The notes beneath the pieces were generated by a model, which was not told the origin of the DNA, searched no databases, and was given only the letters and a program-made list of their open reading frames with translations. This document shows, in pieces, positions 7,983 to 13,967 of a stretch of DNA of 13,967 bases. Position numbers and translations under genes: made by a program. The DNA is taken from NCBI GenBank assembly GCA_023426765.1, contig JAEZBW010000597.1, forward strand, positions 1 to 13,967, in the 5' to 3' direction. The first letter of the stretch is position 1. Each line of letters starts with the position of its first letter. The stretch is from Bacillota bacterium (GTDB taxonomy: Bacteria > Bacillota > Clostridia > DSM-8532).

Positions 7983-9248
7983 TTATTCAACCATTTTGAA
8001 ATCACTAAAGAATTCTTCTGTTTCTGTCTCCATGAAGATCTGGTTAAAGCGATCAATACATTCTTCTATAGGAGTTATTTTGAATGACAATACGGTTTTT
8101 AGCATCCGTAAGGCAAAGTATGTCTGCTCTACGGTTGGCTCAATCATCTGCTTTATTAAATTATCCTGCATATCTTGTATTTCAAGGTATGGTTGAACAA
8201 CATTTTTTGTGTATTCATCGAAACTGCAATTATGATTATTTTTGGTGCATAACGCATTTTTAAGACACATTTGAATGATAGCATGCTTTTTTGAGGACTC
8301 CATAATATGGGTTTTACCATATTTTCTTATAAAGTATTCGTAGTCCTGATCGTCATCAAAACTAAAAGCTTGAATAGAAGAAGTGTTCTTTTTTAAAATA
8401 TCTCTTAAAACTGTTTTAGGACCAATCTCAATAAAGACGGTTACTCCTTTGGACTTAAGATAATCCACAGATTTCTTCCAAAGAACAGGTTTTATAATAT
8501 GTTGGGTTAAATTTTCAACAATACTATCTTTACTGCTATATGGTAAGCCTGTAACATTTGATATTACAGGAATTTCCAAACTATTATATGAATATTTTTG
8601 TAACTCATCATGCAATTTTTCCGATGCAATTTGCATGAGTGGACTGTGAAAAGGAGCGCTGACGTTGAGTGGTACGACTTGACAGCCCATTGATTCAAGT
8701 TTACGATGAGCCAATTTAATAGCATCAAAATGTCCTGATATTATTGTTTGATTACTTGAATTGTAATTGGATACGACAATTATTTGTTTTCTACAAGATA
8801 TGTCTGCGCATATCTTCTCAATTTCACTGCTATTAATTCCAGTTACGGCAGCCATCCCACCATTAGTTAAGTATGATGCTTCACGCATAAAAGTACCACG
8901 TTGCTTAATAATTTCAAATGAGTCAAAGAGATTAATGCCTCCTGAACAAGTTAGGGCGGAAAGCTCTCCTAAACTATGCCCCGCAAGAAAGGCGGGCTTA
9001 AGATTAAGTTCCTCCATAAAAACCCTATACATGGCTATATTTACAATAAAAACACTTAACTGTGCATTATCAGTTCTTATCAAATCACTATAACTAGCTT
9101 CAAAACAAAGTTTTTTTACATCCAAACCAAGTATACTACTAGCCTCATCAAAAAGAAGTTTAACAGATAAATACCTATTATGAAACTTACTGCACATACC
9201 CATGTATTGAGATCCTTGTCCCGGAAAGAGTATAGCCAGTTGCCTCAT
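7983..9248 (-). CDS. Discrete malonyl-CoA:ACP acyltransferase with C-terminal extension
   Basis: A 421-residue protein whose first ~297 residues are a FabD-like acyltransferase. The motifs match the FabD layout: GQGSQ with Gln11, GHSLG with nucleophile Ser92, Arg117, and catalytic His201 in APFHSPLM. The Phe before His201 and the Arg117 are typical of malonyl rather than methylmalonyl selectivity, so it should load malonyl from malonyl-CoA onto the ACP and/or ACP-aminotransferase protein. Its neighbour is a KS protein with an empty AT position, so it probably supplies that module. It is unlikely to be housekeeping fabD because no fatty-acid genes adjoin it. Residues 298-421 are a mostly helical, charged tail not found in FabD; I do not recognise it. 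The ATG at 9248 has GAGGGGTG 6 nt upstream. An 81-bp gap with a candidate promoter separates it from the NRPS gene. Confidence 0.92.
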   Translation of the reverse strand: MRQLAILFPGQGSQYMGMCSKFHNRYLSVKLLFDEASSILGLDVKKLCFEASYSDLIRTDNAQLSVFIVNIAMYRVFMEELNLKPAFLAGHSLGELSALTCSGGINLFDSFEIIKQRGTFMREASYLTNGGMAAVTGINSSEIEKICADISCRKQIIVVSNYNSSNQTIISGHFDAIKLAHRKLESMGCQVVPLNVSAPFHSPLMQIASEKLHDELQKYSYNSLEIPVISNVTGLPYSSKDSIVENLTQHIIKPVLWKKSVDYLKSKGVTVFIEIGPKTVLRDILKKNTSSIQAFSFDDDQDYEYFIRKYGKTHIMESSKKHAIIQMCLKNALCTKNNHNCSFDEYTKNVVQPYLEIQDMQDNLIKQMIEPTVEQTYFALRMLKTVLSFKITPIEECIDRFNQIFMETETEEFFSDFKMVE

Positions 9249-9288
9249 GATTCACCCCTCTATTAATGCTATGATATAGTTTATATAC

Positions 9289-9318
9289 ATTATATGTTTT
9301 ATTGCCCTACTTTCCCAA
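9289..9318 (-). promoter_or_regulatory. Candidate sigma-A promoter before the AT gene
   Basis: On the minus strand TTGGGA (9313-9318, 4 of 6 matches to TTGACA) and TATAAT (9289-9294, perfect) are separated by 18 nt, in the 81-bp gap between the NRPS stop and the AT start. This could give a second transcript covering AT through the exporter. The gap is AT-rich, so a chance match is possible. I see no terminator in the gap. Confidence 0.4.
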
Positions 9319-9329
9319 TAAATGTGAAC

Positions 9330-12300
9330 CTAAAGGGACTTTTTAAGTTCAATAGACACTAATTTTAACAATTTTGCATAGTTAATTATCATATCTTTCA
9401 TTTTTTTACCATTAAGCTTGAGATTATTATATTCCAATGTTATATTGATGCAATCCTGTTCTTTTCCTAAAACTAGCACAATGTCCATTATATCCGTGAT
9501 ATCGTTACATAAGTATTCTTGTAGACAAATCATTGGAATAATTGAATTAATAGGCCTACCCTTTTTTTCTTTGAAAACATCAATCCGAGGCACTTGAATT
9601 CTACCTACTTTTTTTATTATTTGATTTATGCTCGGAATTAGTTCATATAGATCTGAGACATTTGAAATATCAGCTTTAACAAGTTCTATGATATTAGGAT
9701 TGTTAAGCATCGAATATGTACATATTTCATTTGCTTCAGTTATATTTGATAGTAAGTATATAAATAATGAAACTAAAATGTCTTCAATTTCAATCATTAA
9801 AAAGATAGATATATTTTTTAAAGCTATTAATAAGTCATCCCTGACATCAATTTTTAACAATAATCTATTGTTATTATCTATATAAAAAAAATCCATAGGG
9901 AGCGTTAATGTATTAATTACATTACTATCTTTGCTTATTTTTTCTATAATATACTTAGATAGTTTTGATATTGTTGGGTACGCAAAGATATCGCCAATTC
10001 CGATTTTATTCGGATAATATCTTTCTATTTCTTCGTACATCAATACGACTAACAATGAATCGCCCCCTATTTCAAAGAAGCTGTCATTCACACTAGTTAC
10101 ATTTTTTTTGAGAACACTTTTCCATATTTGAATTATTATCCGTTCCACTTCATTACTGGGAACTAAATACTCTATTTGAAAGTTGGGACGTTCTTCCATT
10201 GGTTCTGGCAATGCCCTCCTATCAACTTTCCCGTTAAGTGTCATAGGTAAACTATCCAACCTAACATAAACAGAAGGTATCATATATTCAGGTAAATTAT
10301 TTCCCAAGTAGGTATTAATTTCACTGACGCTAAATTCTTTCACAGAAATGTAGTAAGCAACAAGGTATTTATCCCCATAAGAATTTTCCTTAGCGATTAC
10401 CACAGAATCATGAATTCCATCAACATTGGTTAACTGTTTTTCTATCTCTTCAAGTTCTATCCTGAATCCCCTAATTTTAACCTGATTATCCACTCTTCCC
10501 AAACACTCAATATCTCCATTAGGAAGCCATCTTGCTATATCACCAGTCTTATACATTCTCTCCCCTGGTTCAAAAGGGTTTTGTACAAACTTTTCAGAAG
10601 TTAATTCGGGTTTATTGATATAACCTCTTGCCAATCCATAACCAGCAATGCATAGTTCGCCTTCTTGGCCCACATTAACTTTTTTATTTTCACAATCAAC
10701 AATGTATATATTTGTATTGAGAATAGGCTTACCTATGTTTACTTCGTTGCAGTCCGTTTGATCCTTTACAGTAGACCAAATAGTTGTTTCCGTAGGACCA
10801 TACATATTATATATTCTAGCATTTGAAATTCTTTTTAATTCATCAAGTAATTTCTGAGATAAGGGCTCTCCCCCCACCATTATAACTTTTAGTTTTTTGA
10901 AACATACTAAGTTTTTCGAACTTCCTATAAGCAATTTCAACCTTGAAGGTGTAATTTGCATGATGTCAACATTATTATTTATAATAAGTTCTGAAAGAAG
11001 TTTTGGATTCCGTTGCTGTTCTTCATTTGCAATAACAATTTTCAAGCCTTGTGATAATGCTAATAATGTTTCAAGTACAAATATATCAAAAGAAATTGTC
11101 GTAAGTGCTAGTATAGTGTTGCAAGAAGAGAAGTCAATTTTCTCTGTTATACCTTTAATAAAATTGCAAACTGACTTATGTTCTATCATTACACCTTTAG
11201 GTATTCCTGTTGATCCAGATGTATATATAACATAAACTAAATCATTAGAAGTGTTTATACTTAGTATGTTTGAGTTGTCATTATCGTAATCACTGCTACA
11301 ATTTAAATCAATGAATTGCCCTCTAAATTCTATTTTATTCGTTAAATCCCCTTGCGTTAAAACAATATCTACTTTACTATCATCAAGCATATAATTTATT
11401 CTCGATGATGGGTAACTTGGATCGATAGGTAGGTATGCACCACCAGCTTTAATTATAGCTAATAATCCAATAACCATTTCTAATGAACGCTTAACCATTA
11501 TCCCTACAATTTTGTTTGGTTTTACACCCTTTTTTATTAATAATCTAGCTACTCGGTTTGATCTCGCGTTCAAATCTTGATAAGATTGCTCAGTTTGATT
11601 AAAAATAATGCTGTTATTTATAGGGTTTTTTAATACGCAATTGAATAATTCTTGATAAACAATTTCTGTTGAGAGTAGATCTGAAGCATAAGAGCATTTG
11701 CTAGAATTTGAATTTAGTCTTTCTTCATGATATATATCTTTAAGGAATGTATTAGTATCCATTTTCTTTTGCATTAGGTAGTATAATTCCATTGCATACT
11801 TTTCTTCTGTATCTGCAATTTCTAGTATTAATGATGAGACGACACCTATTGGATATGATGAATCATCAGACATGAATGCTTTTAAGAGCCATGTGTTAAT
11901 ATGTTTCCACTTCTTCCATATTAAGTTCATTTGATCTTTGTAACATATAAAATCTTTTAATCCATACTTTTTTCCTATGTACTCCAAAGTTGAGGAAAAA
12001 TTAGATCTGCCATTGCCTATTTCAGCCATCTTTCTAACAAGTGGAAAAGACCATATATCATTACATCCAAATATCTCTTTTTCCTTTCTAAAATTACTTT
12101 TCAATTCATTTGCAAACATACGCATTGAGTCAAAAGCGCTACATTCTCTATTCTTCCCTAGATTATACTCAACAGATTCCAATAGTAATCTTTTCCAATC
12201 AGAATCAGATCTTGTATCACTAATAGAAAATGTAAAACATTCTCTATAGCCTTCTGCTAGGTTAACAAAAGGCAACTTCTCAATATTTTCTGATAAATAA

Positions 12301-12737
12301 GGATCAATACAAATGATCATCTCTTTAGTTTTTTCTACCCCAATAGCTAAGCAATAATGAGTAATATGATATTTTTGATATGCAGGATTCCAAGGACAGC
12401 AAAATGAATCGATAAATAGTACAACAGGTTTATATAAGTTTATTTCAGTACTAATTATTGTTAAAGCTTCATCTATACTTTCTAATCTTTTATAGTTAAA
12501 CTGAAGGCCATGGTATTTCTCCAAAAGACCCAAATTACTCGATCTCCATCCATGCTCAATCCTATCACTTATACTTGTGTAGTAATTATGATCAGTTGGA
12601 TTGAAAGCAAACCCCCATGAATTTGCGAACATTAGATCGCAATCATATCCATAATACTTAGAAACAGATACAATAATCCCTTGAATGCAATTATAGGCCT
12701 TATTGTGAATGGGCTTAATGTTAAGTTGCAAAAACAT
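9330..12737 (-). CDS. BtrH-like acyltransferase - glycine adenylation - PCP - partial condensation domain
   Basis: A 1135-residue fusion. (1) Residues about 1-330 resemble the BtrH acyltransferase family: candidate Cys17 (AYNCIQG), His124/His127 (YHITHY) and Asp145 (CIDP), then a helical region like the one that follows this domain in BtrH. (2) Residues about 365-850 are an adenylation domain: A3 YTSGSTGIPKG (505-515), A4 FDIFVLET (550-557), A5 YNMYGPTETT (643-652), A7 YKTGD (729-733), A8 GRVDNQVKIRGFR (747-759) and A10 Lys837. The pocket reads D-I-L-Q-M-G-M-I-W-K, close to the glycine consensus. (3) A PCP has its attachment site at Ser894 (EIGGDSL). (4) Residues about 946-1135 look like the second half of a condensation domain with no HHxxxDG. 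Inferred role: load the glycyl starter for the KS. Start: AGAAGGAG lies 4 nt before the ATG at 12737; the frame stays open to an ATG at 12764, nine codons longer, without a clear ribosome site. Lacking a full C domain, it probably begins the pathway. Confidence 0.9.
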   Translation of the reverse strand: MFLQLNIKPIHNKAYNCIQGIIVSVSKYYGYDCDLMFANSWGFAFNPTDHNYYTSISDRIEHGWRSSNLGLLEKYHGLQFNYKRLESIDEALTIISTEINLYKPVVLFIDSFCCPWNPAYQKYHITHYCLAIGVEKTKEMIICIDPYLSENIEKLPFVNLAEGYRECFTFSISDTRSDSDWKRLLLESVEYNLGKNRECSAFDSMRMFANELKSNFRKEKEIFGCNDIWSFPLVRKMAEIGNGRSNFSSTLEYIGKKYGLKDFICYKDQMNLIWKKWKHINTWLLKAFMSDDSSYPIGVVSSLILEIADTEEKYAMELYYLMQKKMDTNTFLKDIYHEERLNSNSSKCSYASDLLSTEIVYQELFNCVLKNPINNSIIFNQTEQSYQDLNARSNRVARLLIKKGVKPNKIVGIMVKRSLEMVIGLLAIIKAGGAYLPIDPSYPSSRINYMLDDSKVDIVLTQGDLTNKIEFRGQFIDLNCSSDYDNDNSNILSINTSNDLVYVIYTSGSTGIPKGVMIEHKSVCNFIKGITEKIDFSSCNTILALTTISFDIFVLETLLALSQGLKIVIANEEQQRNPKLLSELIINNNVDIMQITPSRLKLLIGSSKNLVCFKKLKVIMVGGEPLSQKLLDELKRISNARIYNMYGPTETTIWSTVKDQTDCNEVNIGKPILNTNIYIVDCENKKVNVGQEGELCIAGYGLARGYINKPELTSEKFVQNPFEPGERMYKTGDIARWLPNGDIECLGRVDNQVKIRGFRIELEEIEKQLTNVDGIHDSVVIAKENSYGDKYLVAYYISVKEFSVSEINTYLGNNLPEYMIPSVYVRLDSLPMTLNGKVDRRALPEPMEERPNFQIEYLVPSNEVERIIIQIWKSVLKKNVTSVNDSFFEIGGDSLLVVLMYEEIERYYPNKIGIGDIFAYPTISKLSKYIIEKISKDSNVINTLTLPMDFFYIDNNNRLLLKIDVRDDLLIALKNISIFLMIEIEDILVSLFIYLLSNITEANEICTYSMLNNPNIIELVKADISNVSDLYELIPSINQIIKKVGRIQVPRIDVFKEKKGRPINSIIPMICLQEYLCNDITDIMDIVLVLGKEQDCINITLEYNNLKLNGKKMKDMIINYAKLLKLVSIELKKSL

Positions 12738-12907
12738 CAAACTCCTTCTAATCATTATTGTCATTTCTCATGTCTCTTTTTTCTTTGTAATAATGCAATC
12801 CGAATGTATGTTTATTAACCTATATCAAACTTGTATATAATAAGGCTATCCTTGTTATATGCACCCAAGTCTAGTACATCATTTTTTTTTAAATGAATAG
12901 GCAAATT
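12738..12907 (-). other. Upstream region between transposase and NRPS gene
   Basis: This 170-bp AT-rich stretch must hold the operon's promoter unless transcription enters from the insertion element. I find only weak promoter pairs, for example TTAATA and CATTAT 17 nt apart about 30 nt upstream of the coding region, each 4 of 6. An imperfect inverted repeat, TATATCAAACTTGTATATA at 12821-12839, sits where an operator could be. A run of nine T at 12882-12890 on the plus strand reads as A in the direction of transcription, so it is not a terminator for the transposase gene. The right boundary of native DNA is uncertain because the end of the insertion element probably lies between about 12855 and 12905. 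Confidence 0.4.
12742..12749 (-). promoter_or_regulatory. Shine-Dalgarno deciding the NRPS start
   Basis: AGAAGGAG on the minus strand, 4 nt before the ATG at 12737. The spacing is slightly short, but it is the only strong site here. The in-frame ATGs at 12764 and 12755 have only weak purine stretches before them. Confidence 0.55.
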
Positions 12908-13967
12908 TTAAATTACTATATCATCCATCTTGTATTTCCATCGATAAACCACTGGTTGCTTGTTGACTTCATCCATGTATTGGTAGATTCGTTGAACTAA
13001 TTCATCTTTTGATTTAACCCGAATACCCTTTAAACAAACACGTGCAAATTTACCAAAAAAGCTTTCGATCATATTTAACCATGAACCATGTTTGGGCGTG
13101 AAGATAAATTCAAAGCGGCCGGCATGCTGTTCCAAATACTTGCGTGTTTCCTTAGAAGTATGTGCACTGTGGTTATCCAGTACTATCTTGATTTTTTTAT
13201 CTTTATCATACTTTTCATCAAGAAGCTTCAGGAAGTCTACAAAGTCAGCACTCTTATGAGTTTCTCTCACGAGGGGTATGATTTCTCCAGTCATAAGATC
13301 CATCCCTGCTAAAAGAGAAACCGTACCAAACCGCTTGTATTCGCTGTCGCGGCCAACAAAACCATGTTTCGTTGTTGGAAGAAGATCCTCTGTAGTATTT
13401 CCAATGGCTTGGATTCCAGGTTTTTCATCATAAGATATTGTTATAATCCCTGTTTCTTCATCACTTTCAAACTGCATCTCAATTTGCTTATAAACAATCA
13501 ACACGCCATTCATCTTTTGGTCGAAATCAGGATCTCTTTTTTCGAGATAGTATCTGACCTTATGCGGTTTAATCGAAGCATCATTCAGAATCTTATTAAC
13601 CGTCGACGGCACAATCGATACAAGAGAAGGATAACCAGCTTCAATACATGTCCTTCTGATGTGGTTTTGTAAGCTGCGGACTGTCCAGAGCTCTTGAGCG
13701 TATCCTAAATCAATCGGTTTCTGGCAGGCAAGATTGCGTACATACGTCTTATCATCATCACTCAGGACCGCTTTGCGACCTCTGCCAGAATCATCACAGA
13801 GTGCGCTTTCCATACCCGATACAGCATATTTTCTTAAGCATAGTTCAACCGAATTACGGTGGATGTCAAGTTTATCAGCAATTTTTACGTTACTCATACC
13901 AGATGAACTAAGAAGCAGAATCTTCGCACGCTGCACCTTCTGAGCCTCCTCGGTTCTTGTATTGGTT
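12858..13967 (-). mobile_element. IS630-family insertion sequence, partial
   Basis: The element containing the transposase above. Its left terminus in window coordinates should lie shortly after the transposase stop. IS630 elements insert at TA dinucleotides; TA sites around 12857 followed by the non-repetitive block TGCACCCAAGTCTAGTACA (12860-12878) make this a possible end. The opposite terminus is outside the window, so the inverted repeats cannot be compared and the boundary is a guess. Confidence 0.4.
12908..13967 (-). CDS. IS630-family transposase (5' end outside window)
   Basis: At least 352 codons of an IS630/Tc1-type transposase. Counting from the first possible internal start (GTG at 13936), residues 1-45 are a helix-turn-helix DNA-binding region (GMSNVKIADKLDIHRNSVE). 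The DDE catalytic triad is Asp170 (ISYDEKPG), Asp254 (VLDNHSAHT) and Glu291 (GSWLNMIESFFGK), with 36 residues between the last two, as expected. The frame stays open through 13967 and the extra residues (TNTRTEEAQK before the GTG) match the usual region just ahead of this motif in the family. The true start is therefore beyond the right edge, and GTG 13936 is probably internal. The catalytic part is intact with no frameshift. Base composition is visibly richer in G+C than the neighbouring AT-rich NRPS gene, consistent with a separate origin. Its stop is 170 bp from the NRPS start. Confidence 0.95.
   Translation of the reverse strand, partial: TNTRTEEAQKVQRAKILLLSSSGMSNVKIADKLDIHRNSVELCLRKYAVSGMESALCDDSGRGRKAVLSDDDKTYVRNLACQKPIDLGYAQELWTVRSLQNHIRRTCIEAGYPSLVSIVPSTVNKILNDASIKPHKVRYYLEKRDPDFDQKMNGVLIVYKQIEMQFESDEETGIITISYDEKPGIQAIGNTTEDLLPTTKHGFVGRDSEYKRFGTVSLLAGMDLMTGEIIPLVRETHKSADFVDFLKLLDEKYDKDKKIKIVLDNHSAHTSKETRKYLEQHAGRFEFIFTPKHGSWLNMIESFFGKFARVCLKGIRVKSKDELVQRIYQYMDEVNKQPVVYRWKYKMDDIVI

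Noticed and set aside
5642..9248. AT, KS and ACP as housekeeping fatty-acid genes (fabD, fabF, acpP).
   Set aside because: The KS has type I modular motifs and AT linkers, the AT has a long tail, and the neighbours are NRPS-PKS genes.
9249..9332. A terminator after the NRPS gene, from CCCT near the stop and AGGG about 25 nt on.
   Set aside because: The stem is only four clean pairs and no T run follows in the direction of transcription.
10897..11235. Plus-strand open frame of 112 codons, and similar plus-strand frames elsewhere (e.g. 8767-9093, 13364-13672).
   Set aside because: All lie antisense inside clear minus-strand genes, have no ribosome site of note and encode no recognisable domain.
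2748..12737. The operon as an iturin/mycosubtilin-type lipopeptide synthase, suggested by the MycA-like aminotransferase.
   Set aside because: There is no acyl-AMP ligase domain, no string of C-A-PCP modules and no release thioesterase; the starter pocket looks like glycine.
2748..12737. A butirosin aminoglycoside cluster, suggested by BtrH-like domains.
   Set aside because: No aminocyclitol, glycosyltransferase or AHBA-forming decarboxylase genes occur in the window; only the acyl-transfer logic is shared.
12881..12890. The T run next to the transposase as a rho-independent terminator.
   Set aside because: It is T on the plus strand but A on the coding strand of the genes here, and no stable stem precedes it.
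1..13967. CRISPR arrays, tRNA or rRNA genes, riboswitches.
   Set aside because: No regularly spaced repeats, no tRNA-like or rRNA-like segments, and no gap long enough for a structured leader except the weakly featured 170 bp before the NRPS gene.

Overview
The window is low-GC (AT-rich) DNA of Bacillota type. Shine-Dalgarno sites are strong, TTG and GTG starts are used, and the secondary-metabolism proteins look like those of Bacillus or Paenibacillus; the genus cannot be fixed from this sequence. Every real gene lies on the minus strand. In transcription order (right to left) they are: an IS630-family transposase running off the right edge (12908-13967); a BtrH-like acyltransferase/adenylation/PCP protein (9330-12737); a discrete malonyl-type acyltransferase, AT (7983-9248); a ketosynthase, KS, without a built-in AT (5906-7945); a free-standing ACP (5642-5887); an ACP/PLP-aminotransferase/BtrH-like protein (2748-5624); a type II thioesterase (2013-2729); an ABC exporter half (155-1900); and the first 52 codons of a second exporter half (1-158).

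The block reads as a compact NRPS-PKS operon that makes and transfers a small amino-acyl unit. The adenylation domain has a pocket (D-I-L-Q-M-G-M-I-W-K) close to the glycine consensus. A glycyl-PCP starter would be extended by the KS with malonate loaded by the discrete AT, giving 4-amino-3-oxobutanoyl-ACP. A GSA-type aminotransferase, the class used for beta-amination in mycosubtilin/iturin synthases, would turn this into a 3,4-diaminobutanoyl thioester. That product is an inference; the domains and catalytic residues are visible.

The most unusual feature is two related cysteine-dependent domains of the BtrH type. In butirosin biosynthesis BtrH moves an acyl group from a carrier protein to an amine of an aminoglycoside. 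Here one copy is fused in front of the adenylation domain and the other behind the aminotransferase. Around their His residues the two align without gaps. No cyclisation/release thioesterase and no intact condensation domain is present, so BtrH-type transfer to an amine acceptor is a plausible way to release the product. The acceptor and any tailoring genes would lie outside the window.

Other oddities: the KS protein keeps the KS-to-AT and post-AT linkers but lacks the AT that should lie between them; the AT carries an unexplained 124-residue tail; and the glycine NRPS protein ends in what looks like the C-terminal half of a condensation domain. Intergenic gaps inside the operon are short (6-112 bp). 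The transposase upstream may have cut into or rewired the operon's 5' end.
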